NCBI GenBank assembly: GCA_034006265.1
Contig: JAVETB010000010.1
Location: forward strand, 1-58,614
Source: Syntrophus sp034006265
GTDB lineage: Bacteria > Desulfobacterota > Syntrophia > Syntrophales > Syntrophaceae
DNA length: 58,614 bases
Direction: 5' to 3'
Notes under the pieces: model-generated
Told to the model about the DNA's origin: nothing
The model's input: the letters and a program-made list of their open reading frames with translations, nothing else
Databases searched by the model: none
Part shown: positions 6,546-14,889 of the stretch, piece after piece
How positions within the stretch are numbered: position 1 is the first letter of the stretch
Layout: the number at the start of each line of letters is the position of its first letter
Position numbers and translations under genes: made by a program

Positions 6546-8768
6546 ATGAATATTGAAGCACTGCTGAAGTCGATTGATCTTATCGCGTCGGATTTTCTGT
6601 TCCTTGATTCTCAGGATATGAATATTCCAACAGCGGGAAAATTTCTCAATAGCCTGGAGGGCTTGACCGGGGAGGCGGCGGAGTTGGGGATTGTGCCAGT
6701 CCTGGATGTGGCCAAGGGCATGAATGTCATTCTTGAGTGCGTCATCCTGGATTCGCTCGCGGACAAGGAGAAGGCGATTTCAACCTTTGAGCGGGGAATA
6801 GCCCTTTTGCAGGAAATAGCGGACGAATACAAAAAAACTGGTGGCTATTCAAAAGAATACGCGAGTTATCTCCAGCAGGCAGGTGCTGTCACCGGGATGG
6901 TCATTGAAGCAAAGGGCGCTGCTCGGGCCGTCGAAACTAAGCAGGCAGATCCGCCTCAGGAGGAGAAGCAACCTGACGCCGAGGTATCGGGACAGCCGTT
7001 TTTGATTCAGGATGAGTCCCTGCTCCGTGATTTCATCGCGGAAGGAACAGAGTACATAGAGGAAATTGAAGTCAACATCTTGAATCTGGAAAATAACCCG
7101 GAAGACAAGGACTACATCAACGCAATATTCCGCCCCTTTCATTCCATCAAGGGGGTGGCTAGTTTTTTGAATCTCGAGAAGATCCGGGGACTGTCGCATA
7201 ACCTGGAGAGCCTCCTGGACAAGGCGAGAAACGGGGAGCTCAGCGTGACGCCTCAACTGATCGATGTCGTCCTTGCCGGAGCCGATGCCCTGAAAAGCAT
7301 GATTTCCAGCTTGAAAGAGGCCCTGGAGGGCAGGAACGGCAATCCCCTGGATGTCGATTTGTCCGATCTGGAAAAGCGGATCCAGAACGTCGACAAAGGG
7401 ATTGAACAGGAGCGCTCGGTTAAGAAACTGGGTGAAATTCTCATTGAAGATGGGGCCCTTTCCGAAGAGGCCCTTGAGGAGGGGCTGAAGATCAAAGCCA
7501 GCAACCCCGATAAGAAGATCGGGGAAGCCCTGATTCAAAAGGGAACCGTCACGCCCAAGCAGGTATCACAGGCCTTGAGAAAGCAGGCGGAACAGGCCTC
7601 CGAGCTGTCCACCATCAGGGTTGACACCCGAAAACTCGATGATCTCATTGATATGGTCGGAGAGCTTGTCATTACGCAGACAATGGTGCAGCAGGACATC
7701 AGCAATCAGGAAAACGGCACCAAAAACCTCACCCGGAATATTGCCCAGCTCTTCCGGATTGCTTCCGGCCTTCAGAAAGTTTCCACAAGCCTCCGGATGA
7801 TTCCGATTAAGCAGACGTTTCAGCGGATGGCGCGCCTGGCCCGGGATGTCTCAAAGAATGTCGGGAAAAATGTCGTGGTCGAGATGGAAGGTGAAGATAC
7901 GGAACTGGACCGGAACATGGTCGATGAAATTTATAATCCCCTGGTTCACATGATCCGTAACTCCGTTGATCACGGGTTGGAGACATCCGAAGAGAGGCTT
8001 CAATGCGGAAAGCCTGAAAAGGGGGTGATTCAACTGAAGGCCTATCATCGGGGCGGAAACTTTGTCGTTGAAATATCCGATGATGGACGGGGTTTGAACA
8101 GGGAGAAACTCTTGAAAAAGGCCTTGGCGAATCACGTGGTCAATAATGTTGAGGGCCTTACAGACCAGGAAATATACCGGTTGATCTTTCTGCCCGGGTT
8201 CTCAACGGCGGAGAAAGTTACGGATGTGTCCGGCCGTGGCGTCGGCATGGATGTTGTGAGACAGGCCGTTGAAAAGCTGCGGGGTAAAATTGAAATCGAA
8301 AGTACACCGGGAAAAGGAACGACATTCATTGCGCGATTTCCTCTGACCATGGCCATTATCGACGGAATGATCGTCAAGATCGGCAAGGAACGATTCATCC
8401 TGCCGACGACGGCGATCCGCCAGGCCCTGAGGCCGACCCGAGAAGCCTATAATCACATCATGGGGCAGGGGGAAACGGTCAATGTGATGGGGCAGCTCAT
8501 GCCCCTGGTCCGAGTATACGATCTTTTCAACATAGAGCCGGAGAAAGTCAATCCCTGGGATGCCATCCTGATCGTGGTCGAAGGGGCCACGAGTTCAAAA
8601 TGCCTTCTGGTGGATCAGATTATCGGCAAGGCGGAAGTCGTCATTAAAAGTCTGGGGGACGGATTGAGGGATATCGATGGAATTTCCGGTGGGGCCATTA
8701 TGGGAGACGGCCAGATCGGATTGATCATCGATCCGGAAGGATTGTTCGAACTCAGCGAACGCTGCTGA
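6546..8768 (+). CDS. cheA: Chemotaxis histidine kinase CheA with an inserted GspE-N-like domain
   Basis: Central kinase of the pathway, 740 residues. In order: an N-terminal helical region (about 1-125) with no phospho-histidine that may be a degenerate Hpt; an acidic linker; an Hpt domain with the phospho-acceptor His in FHSIKGVASF (about residue 199); a helical insert (about 294-351, KKLGEILIEDGALSEEALEEGL...IGEALIQKGTVTPKQVSQAL) resembling the N-terminal domain of type II secretion ATPases; the dimerisation domain; an ATPase with N box HMIRNSVDHGLE and DDGRGLN and GRGVGMDVV boxes; and a C-terminal CheW-like domain. No clear P2 response-regulator docking domain was seen; the insert may take that place (inference). 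cheY follows 85 bp later. Confidence 0.96.
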   Translation: MNIEALLKSIDLIASDFLFLDSQDMNIPTAGKFLNSLEGLTGEAAELGIVPVLDVAKGMNVILECVILDSLADKEKAISTFERGIALLQEIADEYKKTGGYSKEYASYLQQAGAVTGMVIEAKGAARAVETKQADPPQEEKQPDAEVSGQPFLIQDESLLRDFIAEGTEYIEEIEVNILNLENNPEDKDYINAIFRPFHSIKGVASFLNLEKIRGLSHNLESLLDKARNGELSVTPQLIDVVLAGADALKSMISSLKEALEGRNGNPLDVDLSDLEKRIQNVDKGIEQERSVKKLGEILIEDGALSEEALEEGLKIKASNPDKKIGEALIQKGTVTPKQVSQALRKQAEQASELSTIRVDTRKLDDLIDMVGELVITQTMVQQDISNQENGTKNLTRNIAQLFRIASGLQKVSTSLRMIPIKQTFQRMARLARDVSKNVGKNVVVEMEGEDTELDRNMVDEIYNPLVHMIRNSVDHGLETSEERLQCGKPEKGVIQLKAYHRGGNFVVEISDDGRGLNREKLLKKALANHVVNNVEGLTDQEIYRLIFLPGFSTAEKVTDVSGRGVGMDVVRQAVEKLRGKIEIESTPGKGTTFIARFPLTMAIIDGMIVKIGKERFILPTTAIRQALRPTREAYNHIMGQGETVNVMGQLMPLVRVYDLFNIEPEKVNPWDAILIVVEGATSSKCLLVDQIIGKAEVVIKSLGDGLRDIDGISGGAIMGDGQIGLIIDPEGLFELSERC

Positions 8769-8790
8769 TACGTGAAAAAGATGGAGCGTG

Positions 8791-8823
8791 TTTCGCGATA
8801 GCAATTATTTTGCTGTCGCGGAA
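8791..8823 (+). other. 14-bp stem-loop between cheA and cheY
   Basis: TTTCGCGATAGCAA (8791-8804) pairs with TTGCTGTCGCGGAA (8810-8823), including two G-U pairs, around a five-base loop. No T-run follows, so it is not a standard intrinsic terminator. It could stabilise or process the transcript between cheA and cheY; an RNA role is favoured because the G-U pairs are only stable on this strand. Confidence 0.55.
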
Positions 8824-8853
8824 ATATAAATAACGTCACAACCGGAGGACATG

Positions 8854-9234
8854 ATGGACAAAAACATCAAGATATTAATCGTTGATGATTTTACGACGAT
8901 GAGAAAGGTCATCAGGAATCTTTTGAAATCCGTAGGGTATGAAAACATCATCGAGGCGGAAGATGGCGCCATTGCCCTGAGAACTCTCAAAAACAACGAG
9001 GTCGATTTCATTATCTCGGACTGGAACATGCCCAATATGAGCGGACTGGAGCTGTTGAAGGCCGTCCGGGCGGACAGCGAACTCAGCAAAACGCCTTTCC
9101 TGATGGTTACAGCCGAAGCGCTTCAGGACAATGTGATCGCCGCCGTCAAGGCCGGGGTGAGCAATTACATCGTGAAGCCCTTTACCGCCGAGGTTCTCAA
9201 CACGAAGATCGAAAAAATACTGGAGACTCTCTAG
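8854..9234 (+). CDS. cheY: Chemotaxis response regulator CheY
   Basis: Single receiver domain of 126 residues that carries the phosphoryl signal from CheA to the flagellar switch. The acidic pair in LIVDDFTTMRK, the phospho-Asp in FIISDWNMPNMSG, the Thr in LMVTAEA and the Lys in YIVKPFT are intact, and the DWNMP motif is typical of flagellar CheY. Of two adjacent ATGs, 8854 is favoured because GGAGG at 8844-8848 is five bases upstream; 8851 would leave only two. It is followed by cheX and then convergent motB. Confidence 0.95.
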   Translation: MDKNIKILIVDDFTTMRKVIRNLLKSVGYENIIEAEDGAIALRTLKNNEVDFIISDWNMPNMSGLELLKAVRADSELSKTPFLMVTAEALQDNVIAAVKAGVSNYIVKPFTAEVLNTKIEKILETL

Positions 9235-9310
9235 CGGAAGATGATTCTGAGCTTATAGAGCCGATACGGTCGTTGCGCTATACATCTTGAAGAAAAAAGG
9301 GGATACCTTA

Positions 9311-9781
9311 ATGGACGTTCGATTTATCAATGCCTTTTTAGATGCGACGGAGAATGTCTTGAAGACGATGGCTTTTGTGGAACCGAAGCCGGGGAAGCCT
9401 TATCTGAAGAAGGACAATGTGGCAAAAGGAGATATTTCCGGCATCATCGGGTTGACCGGTGATCTTAAAGGATCACTGGGCTTGAGCTTCAGCGAAGGCT
9501 GCATTGTCAAGATCGTCTCCAATATGCTTGGGGAATCCATGTCGGGGATTGACAATGATGTCAAGGATGCAGTCGGAGAGATTACCAATATGATCTCCGG
9601 TGTTGCCAGAAAGAAATTGGAGGCGGACGGATTGAATATTACGGCGGCCATCCCAACGGTCGTGGCCGGCAAGAGCCACTCCATCGTCCATGTGCTGGGG
9701 GGGCCGAGCATCATCATTCCTTTTGAAATTGAAGAGGGGCCCTTCGTCGTGGATTTTTGCCTTGATAACGTTCCGTCTTAG
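9311..9781 (+). CDS. cheX: Chemotaxis phosphatase CheX
   Basis: CheY-P phosphatase of the CheX family, about 156 residues. The active-site helix is AVGEITNMISGVARKKL (Glu and Asn three apart), with the distal IPTVV that packs against it. The ATG at 9311 has AAGGGG eight bases upstream and gives a normal-length CheX; an in-frame TTG at 9287 only adds a short lysine-rich extension. It closes the chemotaxis operon; a GC-rich hairpin follows at 9818-9836. Confidence 0.9.
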   Translation: MDVRFINAFLDATENVLKTMAFVEPKPGKPYLKKDNVAKGDISGIIGLTGDLKGSLGLSFSEGCIVKIVSNMLGESMSGIDNDVKDAVGEITNMISGVARKKLEADGLNITAAIPTVVAGKSHSIVHVLGGPSIIIPFEIEEGPFVVDFCLDNVPS

Positions 9782-9817
9782 AGCCGTCTGCCTTTCGACG
9801 AAGGTCGTTTGTGGAAA

Positions 9818-9845
9818 AGCCGCGCGCGGCGCGGCTGCCTTTTGC
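9818..9845 (+). terminator. Probable terminator of the che operon
   Basis: AGCCGCGC (9818-9825) pairs perfectly with GCGCGGCT (9829-9836) over a three-base loop and is followed by GCCTTTTGC. The T-tract is short and interrupted, so termination may be incomplete. It lies about 40 bp after cheX. Confidence 0.5.
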
Positions 9846-10010
9846 GGATGATGGACGGATTTCAATCCCGGAACGTATGCCTTGTCCGCACTCCGGGAAG
9901 AAGATTTCTATTGGACTCACCTTCAATGCCCTGACTGGGGGCCGCTTCAAGGCCGGCATAGGCCGGTCGCCCGCCGCTGAGCCGTAACCTTTTTCAATCT
10001 GTGGCACACT

Positions 10011-10775
10011 TCATTTCGGCTGAATGACAATGATGCTGATCCGCCGGTTCCGAGGGTCCATGGGATTCAGGGGAATGTATGGTTCCTGATCGGCGTAACC
10101 GACCACTTTGGCAATCCGGCCTGGATCAATGGAGTTTTTTTCCAGCTCTCTTCGGGCAGCTGAGGCTCTCGATGTTGAGAGCTCCCAGTTTGTTGTCTGC
10201 GCACTCTGGAAGGGGGCCGCGTCTGTGTGGCCTTCAATGATAATCCTGTTGGAGCTCTCCTTGATGTTGTCTGAAACAACTTTCAGGATTTCCTTCGCCT
10301 TGGCCGTAGGCTCTGAACTGCCGAGGGGAAACATCAAACTGCCTTCTTTGTCGACGATCTGAATTTTTAATCCGCCATCAACGATGTTGATAATGACCTG
10401 GTCCCGGATGGACTGCAGATTGATGTCGATGGCGGTTTTCAAGCGCTGCTGCAGATCCTTCGGCGATATTCTGTCCTTGATGTTTTTGTAGTCCTGAACG
10501 GAATTAGCTCCCCCGCCTGCCTTGTCCAGAATCTGCGAAGACCCGGTCATAAAGGAAGAACCGGTCTCCTTCATGACGGAGAAGGATTTGAAATATTCCG
10601 CAACGGCGATCCTTTTTTCAGGGGAGACCATAGAGAGCAGCCACAGAAGGAGAAAAAAGGCCATCATCGCCGTGACAAAATCAGCATAGGCGACCTTCCA
10701 GGATCCGCCGTGATGCCCCTCGGTGTGGCGTCTCTTTCTTTTCCTGATGATGATAACCTGCTGTTCGTCCATCAT
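10011..10775 (-). CDS. motB: Flagellar motor stator protein MotB
   Basis: Stator subunit that anchors MotA to peptidoglycan and carries the ion-binding Asp. About 254 residues: a basic cytoplasmic N-terminus (IIIRKRKRRH), one membrane helix with the critical Asp in KVAYADFVTAMMAFFLLLWLL, a periplasmic linker, and an OmpA-like peptidoglycan-binding domain (IIIEGHTDAAPF...LSTSRASAARREL). Of two adjacent ATGs (10775, 10772) the first follows AAGGGATGATCCC and leaves 4 bp after the motA stop; a longer frame overlapping motA is unlikely. It is the last gene of a PilZ-MotA-MotB transcript. Confidence 0.95.
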   Translation of the reverse strand: MMDEQQVIIIRKRKRRHTEGHHGGSWKVAYADFVTAMMAFFLLLWLLSMVSPEKRIAVAEYFKSFSVMKETGSSFMTGSSQILDKAGGGANSVQDYKNIKDRISPKDLQQRLKTAIDINLQSIRDQVIINIVDGGLKIQIVDKEGSLMFPLGSSEPTAKAKEILKVVSDNIKESSNRIIIEGHTDAAPFQSAQTTNWELSTSRASAARRELEKNSIDPGRIAKVVGYADQEPYIPLNPMDPRNRRISIIVIQPK

Positions 10776-10779
10776 GGGA

Positions 10780-11637
10780 TCATCCCTTATGCTGCCGCAG
10801 GGCTTCTTCGATTTCTGCAAAGGTTGGACGGTCTCCGGCAGGAATAACACGACGTCCGAATTCAACAGCCACTTTGGGAGCGGAACCGCCGATGAAGGCC
10901 AGCAATGCTACCTTTAAGACGGTTAAATAGAGGATGTTTTCGCCGGCGCTATACTCCATATTCTTGCCCATGGGGCCCACAAAGCCGTAGCACATAAGCA
11001 CGCCAAGGAACGTACCGACCAGGGCGGCACCTATGCATTTGCCCAGAACTTCCGGTGGTTCACTGATCTTGCCCATTGTCAAAACAACCCCAAGAACCGC
11101 CGCAACGATGCCGAGACCGGGAAGTGCGTCTGCAACAAAATTGACACTTTTAGCGGGCTGCATCATTTCCTCATAGTGTATGTCCAGCTCATGATCGATC
11201 AGAGCATCCAGTTCATGAGGGGCAATGGTGGTCGTCATGACGGTCCTGAGGGTGTCGGCGATCAGGTCGACAGCGTGTTTGTTTTTCAGTATCGATGGAT
11301 ATTGGGAAAAAAGGCTGCTTTCACCGGGGTTGTCCACATCTGATTCAATCGACACAAGTCCCTGCTGGCGGATTTTATAGAAGATTCCGTTGAGCAGCAG
11401 CAACGCTTCGGTATAATCCTTCTTGTCAAATGTTCTGCCCTTGAAGATATGACCTGCCGACTTGAAAACTGCCTTGACGACCTTTGAAGGGGAGCTGATC
11501 AGAAGAGCTCCTGTTGCCGCGCCGAAAATGATCAGCATTTCAGCTGGCTGAATCAAAACAGCGAGATTGCCGTGCTCAAGGAGATAGCCACCAATAACAG
11601 CTATTAACACAACGGCAATGCCTATACCTGCGATCAT
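10780..11637 (-). CDS. motA: Flagellar motor stator protein MotA
   Basis: Ion-channel stator subunit that turns the rotor together with MotB. The 285-residue protein begins with the family signature (MIAGIGIAVVLIAVIGGYLL, then EMLIIFGAATGALLISS). It has a large cytoplasmic loop rich in charged residues, and the conserved C-terminal membrane pair with LPGLGIVAAVLGVVLTMG and GTFLGVLMCYGFVGPM. Normal length. It lies 10 bp after the PilZ gene and 4 bp before motB, clearly one operon. Confidence 0.96.
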   Translation of the reverse strand: MIAGIGIAVVLIAVIGGYLLEHGNLAVLIQPAEMLIIFGAATGALLISSPSKVVKAVFKSAGHIFKGRTFDKKDYTEALLLLNGIFYKIRQQGLVSIESDVDNPGESSLFSQYPSILKNKHAVDLIADTLRTVMTTTIAPHELDALIDHELDIHYEEMMQPAKSVNFVADALPGLGIVAAVLGVVLTMGKISEPPEVLGKCIGAALVGTFLGVLMCYGFVGPMGKNMEYSAGENILYLTVLKVALLAFIGGSAPKVAVEFGRRVIPAGDRPTFAEIEEALRQHKG

Positions 11638-11647
11638 CGAAAATACA

Positions 11648-12181
11648 TCATCTCCCCCGCTTTGCCCGAAGGATTTCCCTTTCCCGTTCGAAAACGAATT
11701 TTACAATTTCATCTCTTACCATATCGTCCATCTTGACGAATGAAAGGGACATCTGGTATCCCTCAGGCCGCTCATCAAGGGCGATGATTCTGCCATAGAG
11801 ACGAAGCGCACGGTGCTTCTGCGGCGAAAGAAAGGTCTTAATTTCAAGCATATCCCCCTGAGCGAACTTTTCCGAAGTTGTAAGGCGGATTCCGGCGCCG
11901 CTGATGTTGATCAACCGTGACGGGAGAGACGAAAACCCCTCATTGCGCAAGGTGAGAAGATGGATGACCGAATCCAGCTTTGCATTGAGGATGTTCAAGC
12001 AGGTCTGAAGCGCCTGATCCTCTGTTTCCGGAAGACTGCAGCTTTCCACGTAGATCGGGTCAAAAATTTCAGCTTGAACATAGTCCTGCTCTTCCAGGGG
12101 AACAAGACGATACGCAATGGGAATATAGGCGTCAACACGTGAGAATCGTCTCTTGTTCAATTCATTGTTGTTCTTTTCCAT
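11648..12181 (-). CDS. PilZ-domain c-di-GMP-binding protein
   Basis: Likely flagellar brake or motility regulator, 177 residues. It has the two PilZ ligand motifs: arginines in RRFSRVD near the N-terminus and the NISGAGIRL motif in the middle, followed by a beta-barrel core (EIKTFLSPQKHRALRLYGRIIALDE). Unusually, the arginine motif is separated from the rest of the barrel by about 80 residues. Because it is the first gene of an operon with motA and motB, a YcgR-like action on the motor is likely; this is inferred from context. A sigma-54 promoter lies 53 bp upstream. Confidence 0.85.
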   Translation of the reverse strand: MEKNNNELNKRRFSRVDAYIPIAYRLVPLEEQDYVQAEIFDPIYVESCSLPETEDQALQTCLNILNAKLDSVIHLLTLRNEGFSSLPSRLINISGAGIRLTTSEKFAQGDMLEIKTFLSPQKHRALRLYGRIIALDERPEGYQMSLSFVKMDDMVRDEIVKFVFEREREILRAKRGR

Positions 12182-12233
12182 GGGCAGTGACCTGGCAGGA
12201 TATCGTTCTATGGATCAAGGAACATCCAAAATC

Positions 12234-12249
12234 TGCAATTCCGGTGCCA
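12234..12249 (-). promoter_or_regulatory. Sigma-54 (RpoN) promoter for pilZ-motA-motB
   Basis: Read on the - strand the sequence is TGGCAC-CGGAA-TTGCA, matching the -24/-12 consensus TGGCAC-N5-TTGCW at every defined position and with exactly 10 bp between GG and GC. The expected start of transcription is near 12223, leaving a leader of about 42 nt before pilZ. RpoN itself is encoded at 16817-18280. Confidence 0.85.
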
Positions 12250-12443
12250 TGCAACCATGATGGGCGGAAGGACAGACGGACTCAGGATGCCGGGGACAGA
12301 CATGCCTCAAAGAACCCCGTGATATTATATCCAATGGATCCGAAGACGGCGGATGGATAAAAACCACTATCATATTGACCTTTTTGCAGGAATAGCTTAA
12401 TAAGGCCTCTCAACTTACAAAAATTATTTTAGGATAATGCTCT

Positions 12444-13343
12444 ATGCCCGGCATGAACTTTGAGTTTATAGATGAATATCTGAATTTTCTCGTCGTTGAA
12501 AAAGGCGCTTCGCACAATACGCTCGAAGCGTACAGCCGGGACTTGAACCGTTACACCGGCCTGATCCAGGAACGAGGCATCAAGGAAATTCACGAAATCA
12601 GTCCAGATGATGTCATCTATTATCTGTCTGAATTAAAGAGGCGGGGCTTGTCGGCTAATTCCATGAACAGAAGCCTCGCGGCGCTGCGGGGCTTCTATAA
12701 ATTTCTGCTGAGAGAGAAGAAAATCGAGCAGAATCCTGTCGCAGAGATTGAACTGGCCAAAGTATGGATGCGTCTTCCCGACACCCTGAGTCACGAGGAA
12801 ATGGATCAATTGCTGTCACAGCCGGGAGTCCGAACGGACAGCGCTGTTCGGGACACCGCCATGCTGGAATTGATGTATGCCACGGGCCTCCGGGTTTCTG
12901 AACTCCTCTCATTGACGACCAACAGCATCAATTGGCAGGTGGGGTATCTCGTCGTCCAGGGAAAGGGAAGTAAGGAGCGCATCGTGCCAATCGGCCGGGT
13001 GGCCTATGAAAAGGTCAGGAATTACTTTAACGATATCAGGCCGAAATATATCCGGGTAACGCAGACAAACATTCTTTTTCTGAACAAATCCGGGCAGGGG
13101 ATGACCCGTCAGGGCTTCTGGAAACTGGTCCGGAAGTATGCCGTTCAGGCGGGGCTTCAGAAAAAAGTTCACCCCCACACCTTCCGGCATTCCTTCGCTT
13201 CCCATCTCCTTGAAGGGGGTGCGGATCTGAGATCGGTTCAGATGATGCTGGGCCACGCGGATATATCGACAACGCAGATTTACACGCATGTCACGCGGGA
13301 GCATTTGAAGGACATTCACAAAAAATATCATCCGCGGGGATAG
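12444..13343 (+). CDS. xerD: Tyrosine recombinase XerD
   Basis: Site-specific recombinase that resolves chromosome dimers at dif. The 299-residue protein has the SAM-like N-terminal DNA-binding domain (YLNFLVVEKGASHNTLEAYSRDL) and a complete catalytic domain: Arg in ATGLRVSELL, Lys in GKGSKERIVP, His and Arg in HTFRHSFASH, His in LGHADISTT and the nucleophilic Tyr in QIYTHV. Distinguishing XerD from XerC by eye is not certain, but overall length and the sequence around HPHTFRHSFA fit XerD. The neighbours are housekeeping genes and no attachment sites were seen, so it is not an integrase of a mobile island. A downstream ATG at 12453 is an alternative start. Confidence 0.92.
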   Translation: MPGMNFEFIDEYLNFLVVEKGASHNTLEAYSRDLNRYTGLIQERGIKEIHEISPDDVIYYLSELKRRGLSANSMNRSLAALRGFYKFLLREKKIEQNPVAEIELAKVWMRLPDTLSHEEMDQLLSQPGVRTDSAVRDTAMLELMYATGLRVSELLSLTTNSINWQVGYLVVQGKGSKERIVPIGRVAYEKVRNYFNDIRPKYIRVTQTNILFLNKSGQGMTRQGFWKLVRKYAVQAGLQKKVHPHTFRHSFASHLLEGGADLRSVQMMLGHADISTTQIYTHVTREHLKDIHKKYHPRG

Positions 13344-13395
13344 CCGGCATGGAGTTGCTTCAGGTGACCCTATCGTGGATCCGAGGGGAGTGAAG

Positions 13396-14232
13396 ATGAG
13401 GACTGTAGCCGTCGGTAATCTTGCAGTCGGGGATGGGCAGCCGCTGGTGCTCATTGCCGGGCCCTGTGTCATTGAACATGAGGAACTGACGAGGGCCATC
13501 GCCCTTTGCCTGAGAAATCTCGCCCGGGAGATGGGCATTCCCTTTATTTTCAAGGCGTCTTATGACAAGGCGAACCGGACGTCATCAGCGGCCTATCGCG
13601 GCCCCGGCTTTGAACAGGGCATCGAAATTCTGAAAAACATCAAACAAGACCTGAACATCCCCGTCCTCTCCGATGTCCATCGTTACGAGGAAATCGAGAA
13701 GGCCGCGGAAATACTGGATGTGATCCAAATCCCCGCTTTTCTGTGCCGCCAGACGGATCTTATCGTGGAAGTCGCCGAGCGGGCCCGGGTCGTGAACATC
13801 AAAAAGGGCCAGTTCCTGGCCCCCTGGGATGTCCGGAACATCCTTGAGAAGGTGCTGTCCCGCGGCAACGACAACATTCTCATCACCGAACGGGGGACAT
13901 GTTTCGGATACAACAATCTGGTCGTGGATTTTCGCTCGTTGCCCATCCTTCGCAGAGAAGGCTTCCCCGTCGTTTTTGATGCGACTCATAGCGTGCAGCT
14001 TCCCGGGGGGCAGGGAACCGCTTCAGGAGGACAAAGGGAAATGGTTCCCTACCTGGCGCGTGCCGCCGCAGCCGTGGGCATTGACGGACTTTTTCTGGAA
14101 GTCCACCTGGACCCGTCAAAAGCCTTGTGCGATGGCCCGAATTCCCTCTACCTGGATACCCTTCCGGAGCTGTTGAGAACGGTGAAGGCCATAGATCGCA
14201 GCGTTATGGCCCTGAAGTCGCAGAGCCCGTGA
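13396..14232 (+). CDS. kdsA: 2-dehydro-3-deoxyphosphooctonate aldolase (KDO8P synthase)
   Basis: Condenses phosphoenolpyruvate with arabinose 5-phosphate to make KDO 8-phosphate for lipopolysaccharide. The 278-residue protein has IAGPCVIE at the start of the barrel, FKASYDKANRTS, IPVLSDVHRYEE, the substrate loop LITERGTCFGYNNLVVDFRS and FDATHSVQLPGGQG. ATG 13396 is preceded by GAGGGGAGTGA; an upstream in-frame start at 13375 seems less likely. The next gene, kdsC, hydrolyses the product, so the two enzymes work in sequence. No kdsB or kdsD is in the window. Confidence 0.96.
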   Translation: MRTVAVGNLAVGDGQPLVLIAGPCVIEHEELTRAIALCLRNLAREMGIPFIFKASYDKANRTSSAAYRGPGFEQGIEILKNIKQDLNIPVLSDVHRYEEIEKAAEILDVIQIPAFLCRQTDLIVEVAERARVVNIKKGQFLAPWDVRNILEKVLSRGNDNILITERGTCFGYNNLVVDFRSLPILRREGFPVVFDATHSVQLPGGQGTASGGQREMVPYLARAAAAVGIDGLFLEVHLDPSKALCDGPNSLYLDTLPELLRTVKAIDRSVMALKSQSP

Positions 14233-14279
14233 CATGAGAAGGAGCCGCAAGACACTCGAAGGGGAAGGGACATAAAATC

Positions 14280-14810
14280 ATGGATGAAGAGATAAGAAAC
14301 AGGATCCGGAAGATCCGTCTGCTGATCTCGGACGTGGATGGCGTTTTAACCGACGGCCGAATCATCATCAACGACGCCGGGCAGGAAAGCAAGCATTTTG
14401 ATGTCAAGGACGGCCATGGCCTTAAAATGATCATGCGCTACGGAATAGATGTCATTCTTTTGACTGGCCGCTCCTCTTCCGTTGTGGATCATCGCGCCAG
14501 GGATCTTGGAATTCGTGAAGTGTTTCAGGGAGTATTGAACAAGAAGGAATTCTTTCAGCACCTTCTTCGGGAAAGAGGCTTAAATGCTGAGGAAATTGCC
14601 TACATTGGAGATGATTTTGTGGATGTTCCTCTTCTGAAGAGAAGCGGGTTTTCCGTGGCTGTTCATGACGCGGTGGAGGAAGCCAAAAAAGCGGCGGACT
14701 ATATTACGGATAAGCCCGGAGGGCGGGGGGCCGTTCGGGAGGTATGCGAGCTGATTCTCAAGGTTCAGGGCAAATGGGAAGAGGTCGTCCGTCGATACGA
14801 ACTGGTATGA
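14280..14810 (+). CDS. kdsC: KDO 8-phosphate phosphatase
   Basis: HAD-superfamily phosphatase (176 residues) that releases KDO from KDO 8-phosphate. The nucleophile Asp and partner Asp are in ISDVDGVLTDG, the second motif is LLTGRSS, the lysine region is GVLNKKEFF and the metal-binding motif is YIGDDFVDVPLL. The short, cap-less form is typical of KdsC tetramers. A good ribosome site (GGGAAGGGACATAAAATC) precedes the ATG. It lies between kdsA and the lpt genes in an envelope operon. Confidence 0.95.
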   Translation: MDEEIRNRIRKIRLLISDVDGVLTDGRIIINDAGQESKHFDVKDGHGLKMIMRYGIDVILLTGRSSSVVDHRARDLGIREVFQGVLNKKEFFQHLLRERGLNAEEIAYIGDDFVDVPLLKRSGFSVAVHDAVEEAKKAADYITDKPGGRGAVREVCELILKVQGKWEEVVRRYELV

Positions 14811-14889
14811 TTTTATCGGTAGAACCTGATTCATGTTTAACCTTTACATGTCCTGAAACGGGTGATATACAGACATCAGGATCATCGGG

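Noticed and set aside
12444..13343. Tyrosine recombinase considered as an integrase of a genomic island
   Set aside because: Sequence and length fit XerD and the surroundings are housekeeping genes with no attachment-site repeats.
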